Of a stretch of 64,000 nt of DNA, positions 56,634 through 64,000 are shown piece by piece. A program made the translations under genes and the position numbers. Each line of letters opens with the position of its first letter. Positions within the stretch are counted from its first letter, which is position 1. Source of the DNA: Aminobacter sp. HY435. Its GTDB lineage: Bacteria; Pseudomonadota; Alphaproteobacteria; Rhizobiales; Rhizobiaceae. A model generated the notes under the pieces. That model saw nothing but the letters and a program-made list of their open reading frames with translations. It did no database searches and was not told where the DNA came from. The stretch spans positions 62,001 to 126,000 of the forward strand of contig NZ_JANKZL010000013.1 in the NCBI RefSeq assembly GCF_027568395.1, in the 5' to 3' direction.

Positions 56634-56699
56634 GTCATTCCCGTCATTGTTGCTGCAGGCTTTGGCCCGCCCGGCTCCCGGGCAGGCCAGTCTTCAAGC

Positions 56700-58475
56700 T
56701 CAGGCGCGCTGTTGCGGGCGCATGTCCGAGCGGTCGATGCCGGCGACGGCCACGGGCTTCTTCATCGCGTCGCGGCGGAAGGGTTCGCCGAGTTCCTGGT
56801 TGAGGATGACCTCGACGAAGGTCGTCACGCCCTTGGCCTGGTCCTCGATGGCCTTGCCGAGTGCGGCGGTCAGTGCTGCCGGCGAGTCGGCGACGACGCC
56901 CTTCAGCCCGCAGCCCTCGGCCACCTTGGCGTAGCTGAGGTTCGGGTTGAGCTCGGTGCCGACGAAGTTGTTGTCGTACCAAAGCGTCGTGTTGCGCTTT
57001 TCCGCACCCCACTGGTAGTTGCGGAAGATCACCATGGTGATCGCCGGCCAGCCCTTGCGGCCGATGGCGCCCATTTCGTTCATCGATATGCCGAAGGCGC
57101 CGTCGCCGGCAAAGCCGACCACCGGCACGTCGGGACGGCCGATCTTGGCGCCGACGATCGACGGGAAACCGTAGCCGCAAGGGCCGAACATGCCGGGCGC
57201 AAGGTATTTGCGGCCCTTCTCGAAGCTCGGATAGGCGTTGCCGATGGCGCAGTTGTTGCCGATGTCGGTCGAGATGATCGCTTCCTTGGGCAGGGCCGCC
57301 TGGATCGCTCGCCAGGCCTGGCGCGGCGACATGCGGTCGGCCTCGCGGCGGCGCACGCTGGCGTTCCATTCAGTGCCCTGGTCGTCGTCCTCGTGGTCCA
57401 TCGACGACAGCTGCTGCAGCCACGCCGAACGCGTCTGGTGGATGGCTGCCTTGCGCTCCTCGCGACCCTGATTGCCGGCCGACGGTGTCAGCTGTTCGAG
57501 GATCTGGCGCGCCACCTGCTTGGCGTCGCCGCAAATGCCGACGGAGACCTTCTTGGTCAGGCCGATGCGGTCGGCATTGATGTCGACCTGGATGATCGCG
57601 GCGTTCTTCGGCCAGTAGTCGATGCCGTAGCCGGGGAGGGTGGAGAACGGATTGAGGCGGGTGCCGAGCGCCAGCACCACGTCGGCCTTGGCGATCAGTT
57701 CCATCGCCGCCTTCGAGCCATTGTAGCCGAGCGGGCCGGCGGCGAGGCGATGGCTGCCGGGGAAGGCGTCGTTGTGCTGGTAGCCGCAGCAGACCGGCGC
57801 GTCGAGCCGTTCGGCAAGTGCGATCGATTCCGGGATGGCGTCGCCGATGACGACGCCGGCGCCGTTGAGGATGACCGGGAACCTGGCCTCGGACAGGAGC
57901 TTCGCCGCCTCGGCGATCGCCTTTTGTCCGCCTGACGGCCGCTCCAGCCTGACGATGCTCGGCAGGTCGACGTCGATGACGTGGGTCCAGTAGTCGCGCG
58001 GGATGTTGATCTGCGCGGGGGCACAGCCGCGCCATGCCTTCTCGATCACCCGGTTGAGCACTTCGGGAATGCGTGAGGGATCGCGGACCTCTTCCTGGTA
58101 GCAGACCATTTCCTCGAACATGGCCATCTGGTCGACTTCCTGGAAGCCGCCCTGGCCGATGGTCTTGTTGGCCGCCTGCGGGGTGACCATGAGCAGCGGC
58201 GTGTGGTTCCAGTAGGCCGTCTTCATGGCAGTGATGAAGCCGGTGACGCCCGGGCCGTTCTGGCCGATGGCCATGGCCATGGTGCCGGTGGCGCGGCTGA
58301 AGCCGTCCGCCATCATGCCGGCATTGGTCTCGTGGGCGCAGTCCCAGAAGCTGATGCCAGCCTTGGGAAACAGGTCCGACACCGGCATCATCGCCGAGCC
58401 GATGATGCCGAACGCATGCTCGATGCCATGCATCTGCAACACTTTGACGAATGCTTCTTCGGTGGTCATTTTCAT
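56700..58475 (-). CDS. xsc: Sulfoacetaldehyde acetyltransferase
   Basis: A 591-residue ThDP enzyme that splits sulfoacetaldehyde with phosphate to acetyl phosphate and sulfite. Glu49 (CAHETNAGMM) activates the cofactor, and the ThDP motif starts GDGAFGISMNEMG. Xsc-specific stretches include QEVDQMAMFEEMV and LWYDNNFVGTEL. The start follows AAGGAACC. It lies after tauY, with a palindromic repeat in the gap. Confidence 0.95.
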   Translation of the reverse strand: MKMTTEEAFVKVLQMHGIEHAFGIIGSAMMPVSDLFPKAGISFWDCAHETNAGMMADGFSRATGTMAMAIGQNGPGVTGFITAMKTAYWNHTPLLMVTPQAANKTIGQGGFQEVDQMAMFEEMVCYQEEVRDPSRIPEVLNRVIEKAWRGCAPAQINIPRDYWTHVIDVDLPSIVRLERPSGGQKAIAEAAKLLSEARFPVILNGAGVVIGDAIPESIALAERLDAPVCCGYQHNDAFPGSHRLAAGPLGYNGSKAAMELIAKADVVLALGTRLNPFSTLPGYGIDYWPKNAAIIQVDINADRIGLTKKVSVGICGDAKQVARQILEQLTPSAGNQGREERKAAIHQTRSAWLQQLSSMDHEDDDQGTEWNASVRRREADRMSPRQAWRAIQAALPKEAIISTDIGNNCAIGNAYPSFEKGRKYLAPGMFGPCGYGFPSIVGAKIGRPDVPVVGFAGDGAFGISMNEMGAIGRKGWPAITMVIFRNYQWGAEKRNTTLWYDNNFVGTELNPNLSYAKVAEGCGLKGVVADSPAALTAALGKAIEDQAKGVTTFVEVILNQELGEPFRRDAMKKPVAVAGIDRSDMRPQQRA

Positions 58476-58573
58476 TTCTTGGTTCCTTTCGATGGGGCAG
58501 GTCCGGCCTTGGGAGGATTAGAGCACCGTGCATCCGAATGGACGCACCAAGGACGCTCTGACTTACTGAGTTG

Positions 58574-58621
58574 GCGCATCGTGCTTTCCGAAAATCGGGT
58601 CCGATTTTCGGATCGATGCGC
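58574..58621. repeat. Rhizobial-style intergenic palindrome
   Basis: CCGAAAATCGG (58588-58598) and CCGATTTTCGG (58601-58611) form a near-perfect stem, extended by GCGCATCG (58574-58581) and CGATGCGC (58614-58621). It sits exactly between tauY and xsc and touches the tauY stop codon. The style is that of dispersed palindromic elements in rhizobia; it may act in mRNA processing here. Confidence 0.7.
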
Positions 58622-60021
58622 TAGAGGATTTCGTCCTTGAGGTAATACCAGCGGTACATTCCCCACTGGCCTAGGCGCCTGAACGGCGTCAGCAGGCCGT
58701 GGCTGGGCAGAGGCGAGGCGAAGATCGGCAGGTCGAGGGTGCCGCCCTTGCCGGCCACCATCTGGGCCATGCGCCGTCCGGCCTGGGCCGAGTACATGAC
58801 GCCGTTGCCGCCATAGCCCAGCGCGTAGAACAGCTGTTGTTTGGGGTCGGGCCGGAAGATGCGGGGCATCATGTCGTGACTGACATCGACCCAGCCCCAC
58901 CAGGAGTAGTCGACCTCGATGCCGCGCAGCACCGGGAATTTGCGGTAGAGCCCTTCAACGAGGCGGTCGAGATGCTTCGAATTGACCGCGTCTCTCCCGG
59001 TGATGGCGCTGCGACTGCCGATCTGCACACGCCCATCTGGGAGCATGCGATAGTAGTGGCGCAACGTGCGCGTGTCGGTGAGCGGAATGCGGGTCTGGAA
59101 GTTGAGCGCTTCCTGCTCGCTTTTGGACAGCGGGCGCGTGACGATCGAGTTCGACAGGATCGGCATCAGCCGGTGCCTGGTCAGGTCATGCAGGCCGGGC
59201 GAGGTGTAGCCGCCGGTGGCGATGCACACCGCGCGCGCCCGCACGGTCCCCCCGGGCGTCCGCAACAGATAAGCACCGCCCTTCTGCCGGCAGTCGAGCA
59301 CGGGGCTGGCCGTGTGGACCTTCGCGCCGAGAGCGCGCGCCAGCCTGAGATAGCCGAAGGCGAGCTTGGCGGCATGCACGCCCATGCCGTCGGGCTCGTA
59401 CATCGCCCCCTTCGCTTCGGCGTCGCGGACGAAATCGCGATGGATCTCGTCGCGTCCGACGATGCGGGTCGGGTAGCCGAAGACCTCGTTGAGCAGCCGC
59501 GATTCCTTTTCCAGCGACGGCATCACCTTGTCGCGATGGGCGATGTAGAGGTGGCCGCCATCCTGTGGGTCGCAATCGATCTCAGGCAAGCGGATCAGGT
59601 CGCGAAACAGGTCGAAGCCTTCGGCGATCTCGGCATGCATCTTCTTGGCAACGTCGACGCCCCAGCGATCGATCCACTGCGAGCGCTTGAGCCGGCCGGC
59701 GGAAATCTGCGCCTGGCCGCCGTTGCGTGTCGAACAGCCCCAGGCGACGCCGTTGGCCTCCAGAACGGTCGCCTTGATGCCATGCTCCCTGGCCAGGTGG
59801 ATGGCGCAGGACAGGCCGGTGTAGCCCGAGCCGATGACCACGACATCGACGTCGATGTCCTGCGTGACGGGGCCGTCGTCTTCGGGCGGCACGCCTGCGG
59901 TGGCGATCCAGTAGGTCGGCGCATAGTCCTTGCCGTCGCCGGGGGTGGCCGCGTGAACCGGATCGTAGGCCGGATCGAACGGCTTCCTGGCGGGGCTTGG
60001 CCGTGTCAGCTGATGTTCCAT
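58621..60021 (-). CDS. tauY: Taurine dehydrogenase large subunit (FAD-dependent, TauY-like)
   Basis: A 466-residue flavoprotein of the DAO family. The FAD motif is VVIGSGYTGLSCAIHLA near residue 62, followed by GCSTRNGGQAQISAG. The C-terminus contains the FAD-contact FYALGYGGNGVMYSAQAG. In Paracoccus, TauXY oxidatively deaminates taurine to sulfoacetaldehyde, passing electrons to a carrier. Position between tauX and xsc supports this role. Confidence 0.87.
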   Translation of the reverse strand: MEHQLTRPSPARKPFDPAYDPVHAATPGDGKDYAPTYWIATAGVPPEDDGPVTQDIDVDVVVIGSGYTGLSCAIHLAREHGIKATVLEANGVAWGCSTRNGGQAQISAGRLKRSQWIDRWGVDVAKKMHAEIAEGFDLFRDLIRLPEIDCDPQDGGHLYIAHRDKVMPSLEKESRLLNEVFGYPTRIVGRDEIHRDFVRDAEAKGAMYEPDGMGVHAAKLAFGYLRLARALGAKVHTASPVLDCRQKGGAYLLRTPGGTVRARAVCIATGGYTSPGLHDLTRHRLMPILSNSIVTRPLSKSEQEALNFQTRIPLTDTRTLRHYYRMLPDGRVQIGSRSAITGRDAVNSKHLDRLVEGLYRKFPVLRGIEVDYSWWGWVDVSHDMMPRIFRPDPKQQLFYALGYGGNGVMYSAQAGRRMAQMVAGKGGTLDLPIFASPLPSHGLLTPFRRLGQWGMYRWYYLKDEIL

Positions 60022-60043
60022 CTGCCGCTCCTTTCGACCTTGC

Positions 60044-60436
60044 TCAGCTCTTGGCCGGCGCCGGAATCAGCGGCCGGTTCTTGCGGAAGGCCTGCTTGCG
60101 CACGATCTTGCCACCGCGCAGCGTGAACAGGTCGCAGCCCTCGGCCTCGACGCGGCTGCCGTCGGCATTGGTACCGGTGAACGTCCATTCCGAAGCGGCG
60201 CGGTCGCCGTGGACGAAGTGGCCGTGATGCGCCCAGTGCGCGTCGGACATCGCCGTCCAGACGCCGCTGAAGGCGGCGGCGATCGGGGCGGTTCCAACAA
60301 AGCGCGTGCCGTACGCTTCAGGGCCTGCCACGCCGTTGAAGACGCAGTCCTCGGCGAAGAAGCTCATCACGCCGTCGATGTCGTGCCGGTTGAAGGCATC
60401 GAACAGCTTGGCAAGGTCGTCGGCGGTGATCACCAT
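60044..60436 (-). CDS. tauX: Taurine dehydrogenase small subunit (SnoaL/NTF2-like fold, TauX-like)
   Basis: A 130-residue NTF2/SnoaL-fold protein (LFDAFNRHDIDGVMSFFAED; RVEAEGCDLFTLRGGKIVRK). By position, directly before tauY with 22 bases between, it is the TauX small subunit. The fold alone would not reveal this, so the name rests on context. Confidence 0.8.
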   Translation of the reverse strand: MVITADDLAKLFDAFNRHDIDGVMSFFAEDCVFNGVAGPEAYGTRFVGTAPIAAAFSGVWTAMSDAHWAHHGHFVHGDRAASEWTFTGTNADGSRVEAEGCDLFTLRGGKIVRKQAFRKNRPLIPAPAKS

Positions 60437-60472
60437 GTCGTGGGTCCTCGTATCTCTGGCGGCCTGCCTTCG

Positions 60473-60504
60473 GGCATGGCTCCGCCATGGCCGGCAAGCC
60501 GGCC
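60473..60504 (-). other. Two adjacent hairpins between tauC and tauX
   Basis: GGCATGGC/GCCATGGCC (60473-60492) and GGCCGGC/GCCGGCC (60489-60504) are overlapping GC-rich stems that could pair alternately. They fill the 147-base gap that divides transporter from enzyme genes, without a T run, suggesting mRNA stabilisation or processing. Confidence 0.5.
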
Positions 60505-60583
60505 GATTGCAGTTCTGGTGTTCCGGGGCGTTCGGGTCTTGCCTAGCCGGGTGGCGAGGTCGCCAGGTGCGCGTTTCCTGCCA

Positions 60584-61411
60584 TCAGATCTTGCCTTTCC
60601 AGGGGATCAGGATCTTTTCGAGATAGCGGAGCATAAGGTCGAAGGCGAAGGCGAAGATGCCGATGACGATGATGCCCATGATGACGGTGTCGCTGGCCAG
60701 GTATTCGGCGGCATTCAGCACCATGAAGCCAAGACCCCTGTGAGCGGCGACCATCTCGGCGGCCACCAGCGTGGTCCAGCCGACGCCGATGCCGATGCGC
60801 ATGCCGGTGAAGATCTCGGGCAGCGCCGCCTTCAGGATCACATGGGTGATGACCTGCATGCGCGTTGCGCCCATGGCATAGGCGGCGTGGATTTGTTCGG
60901 TCGACACCGAACGGACGCCGGCGCGGGCGGCGATCGCCATCGGCGCAAAGATCGCCAGGTAGATCAGGAAGACCTTCGGAAATTCGCCGATGCCGAGCCA
61001 GATGATGATCAGCGGCAGGTAGGCAAGCGGCGGCAGCGGCCGGTAGAACTCGATGATCGGGTCGAACAGGCCGCGTACGGTGCGGTTGACGCCCATCAGG
61101 ATGCCGACCGGCACGGCGGTCACCAGCGCCAGGAAGAAGGCGCCGAGCACGCGGCCGAGGCTCGCCAGCGTATGCTGGATGAGGGTCGAATTGGACACGC
61201 CCTCGGTCATGGCGACGACGAACTTGTCCCAGACGGCTAGCGGCGAGGGCAGGAACAGTGGCTTGACCCAGCCCATTTCGGTGACAAGCAGCCATAGGCC
61301 AAACAACACGAGTGCGGTGATCAGGCTGATGTGCCCGCTCATGCCTTCACCGGGGGCGCCGTAGATCTTGCCGGGGCGAGCGGATTTTGCCCGGGAAATG
61401 CGCTCAAGCAT
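60584..61411 (-). CDS. tauC: Taurine ABC transporter permease
   Basis: A 275-residue SsuC/TauC-type permease with about six helices and the EAA loop [23 protein letters not shown] 61411 overlaps the tauB stop by 8 bases; the frame stays open further upstream within tauB but is not coding. The C-terminus [18 protein letters not shown] is typical. Confidence 0.92.
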   Translation of the reverse strand: MLERISRAKSARPGKIYGAPGEGMSGHISLITALVLFGLWLLVTEMGWVKPLFLPSPLAVWDKFVVAMTEGVSNSTLIQHTLASLGRVLGAFFLALVTAVPVGILMGVNRTVRGLFDPIIEFYRPLPPLAYLPLIIIWLGIGEFPKVFLIYLAIFAPMAIAARAGVRSVSTEQIHAAYAMGATRMQVITHVILKAALPEIFTGMRIGIGVGWTTLVAAEMVAAHRGLGFMVLNAAEYLASDTVIMGIIVIGIFAFAFDLMLRYLEKILIPWKGKI

Positions 61412-62216
61412 GGATGAGTTCCGGATTGCCGGACTGGCGCTCGTCGCCATAGATGATGCCGAGGATTTGTTCGCGCATGTCGATGAAATCGCGGCTGGAC
61501 TTGATTGCACGTGCGTTGCCCTCCTCAAGGAAGCGCCGATTGAAATCGAGCTCATAGGTGTGGGTGATGCGGCCCGGGCGCGGCGACATGACGATCAGCC
61601 GGGAGCCGAGGAACAGCGCCTCTTCGACGCTGTGGGTGATGAAGAAGAACATCTTGTTGGTCAGCTGCCAGACCTTGAGCAGCAACTCCTGGATGGTCTC
61701 GCGGGTCAGCGCGTCGAGCGCTGCCATCGGCTCGTCCATCAACAGCATCGCCGGGTCGCAGGTCAGCGCGCGGGCGATGCCGACGCGTTGCTGCATGCCG
61801 CCTGACAGGTGGTAGATCATGTGGCGGTGGAAATCCTGCAGGCCGACCAGCGCCAGGTTCTTGGTGGCGAGCTCGCGCCGGGTCGCCTTGTCCACGCCGC
61901 GCAGCTTGAGCCCGAATTCGGTGTTGTCGATGACGTTGAGCCACGGCAGCAGCGCGTGCTTCTGGAAGACGACGCCGCGGTCCGCGCCGGGGCCGACGAC
62001 CTGGCGCCCGCCGAGCGTGATGTCGCCTGCCGTCGGCGACATGAACCCGGCCATCAGGTTGAGCAAGGTGGTCTTGCCACAGCCCGAGGCGCCGAGCGCG
62101 ACGACGAAATCGCCGCTTTTGACTTCGAGATTCACGCCCTTGAGGGCAATGACCGCCTGGTCGGTGTAGAGGCCTGGATAGGTCAGGCTGACATTGCTGA
62201 CATTGAGCGTTTCCAT
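61404..62216 (-). CDS. tauB: Taurine ABC transporter ATP-binding protein
   Basis: A 270-residue ATPase with Walker [10 protein letters not shown], signature [15 protein letters not shown], Walker [13 protein letters not shown] and the TauB/SsuB-type switch [16 protein letters not shown] 62216 starts [13 protein letters not shown]. It energises TauC. Confidence 0.93.
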   Translation of the reverse strand: METLNVSNVSLTYPGLYTDQAVIALKGVNLEVKSGDFVVALGASGCGKTTLLNLMAGFMSPTAGDITLGGRQVVGPGADRGVVFQKHALLPWLNVIDNTEFGLKLRGVDKATRRELATKNLALVGLQDFHRHMIYHLSGGMQQRVGIARALTCDPAMLLMDEPMAALDALTRETIQELLLKVWQLTNKMFFFITHSVEEALFLGSRLIVMSPRPGRITHTYELDFNRRFLEEGNARAIKSSRDFIDMREQILGIIYGDERQSGNPELIHA

Positions 62217-62263
62217 CGCGTCGAGCCTTTCAGAACTGATGCAGCAGATATCCGGGGAAGCCA

Positions 62264-62282
62264 CCGGCCGGCATGCGGCCGG
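62264..62282 (-). other. Hairpin between tauA and tauB
   Basis: CCGGCCG (62264-62270) and CGGCCGG (62276-62282) form a 7-bp stem in the 80-base gap, with no T run. It is likely an mRNA-stabilising element giving more binding protein than ATPase. Confidence 0.5.
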
Positions 62283-62296
62283 CGGCCAATCCAATG

Positions 62297-63316
62297 CTAC
62301 TTGGATGCGTCCTTGGCGTAGCTGCTGTTGACGAAGGGCGCGTAGTCGTCGAGCGCCTTGTCGATCTGCTTCTGGGCGACCAGGAACTTGGCGCTTTCGT
62401 TGAGCGCGCGGACCGCGCCGCCGCCCAGCCAGGTGTCCGAAGCCTGCTCGTCGGCATTCGGGAACGACAGCAGGTTGAGCGCTTCGACAGCGCCGGCGCC
62501 GTCGCCGCCGATCAGCTTGACGATGCCTGCGACCTGCGGCGAGTCAGCCGTCCACGCCGCCTTGTTCTTGTTGTAGTCGGCATAGGAGTCGGCCAGCACC
62601 TTGGTGAAGGCGGCCATGAACTTCGGATTTTCCGCAGCCCACTTCTTGTCGGCGACAAGGCCGTCGAAGGTCGGAACCGAGGCTGCGCCGATGACTTCGG
62701 AATCCGAGATCACCTTGCCGTTCTTGAGCAGTTCCGACAGGGCCGGCGGCCAGACATAGGCCGCGTCGATGTCGCCGCGCTGCCAGGCTGCGATGATCTG
62801 CGGCGGCTTCATGTTGAGGATGTTGACCTCGCGGGGGTCGACTTTCCACACCTTTTCGAGACCGACGAGCAGGTGGAAGTGCGAGGTCGAGACGAACGGC
62901 ACGCCGACATTCTTGCCCTTCAGGTCTTCGGGCTTTTCGATGCCTGAGCCATTGCGCACGGCAAGCGCTTCCGACTTGCCGATATTGTCGAGGATCCAGA
63001 ACAGTTCGAGATCGACGCCGCGGGTCGCGGCGGCGGTGGTACCGGTCGAGCCGATGACACCGATCGGCACGTTGCCCGAGGCGAGTGCGGTCGAGATGTC
63101 GCCGCCCGAGCTGAACTGGCGCCAGTCGATGGTGTAGCCCGCCTCCTTCGCGGCTGCATCGAAACGGCCGTCGGCGATGGCCGTGACGAACGGCCCGACG
63201 ATCTGCTGGTAGCCGACCACGACGGATGTTTCCGCATAGGCGAGGCAGGAAGTGAAGACGCCTGCCGCTACTGTAACGGCGCCAGCTAAACGCTTGAAAT
63301 GCTTAAAGTGTATCAT
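62297..63316 (-). CDS. tauA: Taurine ABC transporter substrate-binding protein
   Basis: A 339-residue TauA/SsuA-type periplasmic protein with signal peptide ([20 protein letters not shown], cleavage near AYA-ET). The family pattern [27 protein letters not shown] and [19 protein letters not shown] is clear. It is the first gene of the tau operon and divergent from tauR. Confidence 0.93.
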   Translation of the reverse strand: MIHFKHFKRLAGAVTVAAGVFTSCLAYAETSVVVGYQQIVGPFVTAIADGRFDAAAKEAGYTIDWRQFSSGGDISTALASGNVPIGVIGSTGTTAAATRGVDLELFWILDNIGKSEALAVRNGSGIEKPEDLKGKNVGVPFVSTSHFHLLVGLEKVWKVDPREVNILNMKPPQIIAAWQRGDIDAAYVWPPALSELLKNGKVISDSEVIGAASVPTFDGLVADKKWAAENPKFMAAFTKVLADSYADYNKNKAAWTADSPQVAGIVKLIGGDGAGAVEALNLLSFPNADEQASDTWLGGGAVRALNESAKFLVAQKQIDKALDDYAPFVNSSYAKDASK

Positions 63317-63426
63317 CGTTACCCTCTTGTTTTGTTAGCCACCGGTTGTTCCGGAAACTTGCCGGCTTTGATGCCGGTCTTGGTTCTGACTAACAGGGTT
63401 AGATTAGACACACCGATTGCCTTATA

Positions 63427-63457
63427 TCCAGATTGGAAGTTGAATGAATCCAGATTG
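63427..63457. promoter_or_regulatory. Direct repeats, candidate TauR binding site
   Basis: TCCAGATTG occurs at 63427-63435 and again at 63449-63457, starts 22 bases apart (two helical turns), in the tauA/tauR divergent region. MocR regulators such as TauR bind direct repeats, and the reverse form CTGGA resembles the known Rhodobacter TauR box. Confidence 0.6.
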
Positions 63458-63476
63458 AACATGCGTGCGGGGAGCC

Positions 63477-64000
63477 ATGGCGCAGGCGATTGTTTCGGAG
63501 ACGGTCTTCTTTCTCGACCGGACAAGCCGCATCGGGCTTCAGGCGCAGGTTCGCGAAACAGTGGTCTCGGCAGTGCTGTCGGGGCGGCTGCAGCCGGGCG
63601 CGCAGCTGCCTTCGACACGCAAGCTGGCGGAATACCTGAACATTTCGCGCATCACCGTGACGCTGGCCTACCAGGAGCTGGCGTCGCAAGGCTATGTCGA
63701 GACCGCCAGCCGCAGCGCCTATCGCGTCGCCGGCAATCCGCCGACAAGCGGCCTGGAGGCGACGGCCGCAGAGGCGGGAAGCGAGGAGATCGACTGGTCG
63801 TCCAAGCTGCGCTCCAGCTACATCGTCGCCAAGCAGATGCGCAAGCCGCTCGACTGGCGGCGCTACCCCTATCCGTTCCTCTACGGCCAGATGGACCCCT
63901 CGCTCTTCGACCTGGGAGCCTGGCGCGACTGCGCCCGCCGGGCCCTGGCGCGCGAGGATTTCGAGCTGATGGCGGGTGATTTCGCTGCGGCCGACGACGT
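63477..64000 (+). CDS. tauR: MocR/GntR-aminotransferase regulator TauR, N-terminal part
   Basis: The gene runs off the right edge; 174 codons are present. The N-terminal winged helix (QLPSTRKLAEYLNISRITVT, near residue 43) is followed by a linker and the start of an aminotransferase-like domain (YPYPFLYGQMDPSLFDLGAW). This layout is MocR. Divergent position from tauABC and the direct repeats make it TauR. GGGGAGCC precedes the ATG. Confidence 0.9.
   Translation, partial: MAQAIVSETVFFLDRTSRIGLQAQVRETVVSAVLSGRLQPGAQLPSTRKLAEYLNISRITVTLAYQELASQGYVETASRSAYRVAGNPPTSGLEATAAEAGSEEIDWSSKLRSSYIVAKQMRKPLDWRRYPYPFLYGQMDPSLFDLGAWRDCARRALAREDFELMAGDFAAADD

Noticed and set aside
1-64000. Search for CRISPR arrays, tRNA genes, transposases, toxin-antitoxin or phage defence genes
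   Set aside because: No regularly spaced repeats, no cloverleaf-like genes and no proteins of these families were seen.

Overview
The window reads as high-GC alphaproteobacterial DNA, most likely from a Phyllobacteriaceae/Rhizobiaceae relative such as Mesorhizobium or Aminobacter (order Hyphomicrobiales). This rests on the density of ABC-transporter catabolic operons, a rhizobial RHE_PE00001-type protein and a palindromic rhizobial-style intergenic repeat. No rRNA, tRNA, IS element, phage gene or CRISPR array was seen. Almost all of the window is accessory catabolic capacity, arranged as five or six self-contained modules, each with its own regulator and uptake system.

Left module (1-11300): a cyclic-amide/amidine-type degradation regulon. 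It has a dipeptide-family ABC transporter (binding protein cut by the left edge; permeases and ATPases at 4110-10690), three amidohydrolase-superfamily enzymes, a hydantoin/Asp-Glu racemase, a flavin reductase-like protein and a GntR/FCD regulator. Near-identical TTGTCRRCAAT sites lie in the three promoter regions that drive these pieces, so they probably form one regulon. Next come a peptide-deformylase-like gene lacking two metal ligands, a broken GntR remnant, and a proline-racemase-superfamily gene with the Ser/Cys pair of hydroxyproline dehydratases (11302-13266).

Second module (13375-24429): IclR regulator, ThDP lyase, cupin dioxygenase, SDR, aromatic-type aldehyde dehydrogenase, a complete LivFGMHK-type transporter and an AraC regulator. 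This looks like an aromatic or alpha-hydroxyketone pathway. A FAD-linked 2-hydroxyacid dehydrogenase and a GabT-type aminotransferase follow.

Third module (27491-38319): a probable sialic (nonulosonic) acid regulon. It comprises a convincing NanM mutarotase, a FadR-type (NanR-like) repressor, a dipeptide-family transporter of the SatABCD kind, a DHDPS/NanA-family aldolase and two Gfo/Idh/MocA oxidoreductases. Repeated GGATAT-type elements sit in both controlling promoter regions. A RHE_PE00001-family DNA-binding protein follows.

Fourth module (39673-51221): one long polyol/sugar-phosphate operon with a perfect operator palindrome. It encodes an RbsABC-type transporter, SorC regulator, aldo-keto reductase, GlpD-like dehydrogenase, LsrF/FbaB-type aldolase, LyxK/EryA-like FGGY kinase and GMC oxidoreductase. 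Gene content lies between the lsr (AI-2) and ery (erythritol) systems and matches neither.

Right end: a soluble FtsK translocase without membrane segments (51574-54117), a small unknown gene, then a complete taurine dissimilation cluster on the minus strand (tauABC, tauXY, xsc, tauZ-like exporter, pta). The divergent MocR-type regulator tauR is cut by the right edge.
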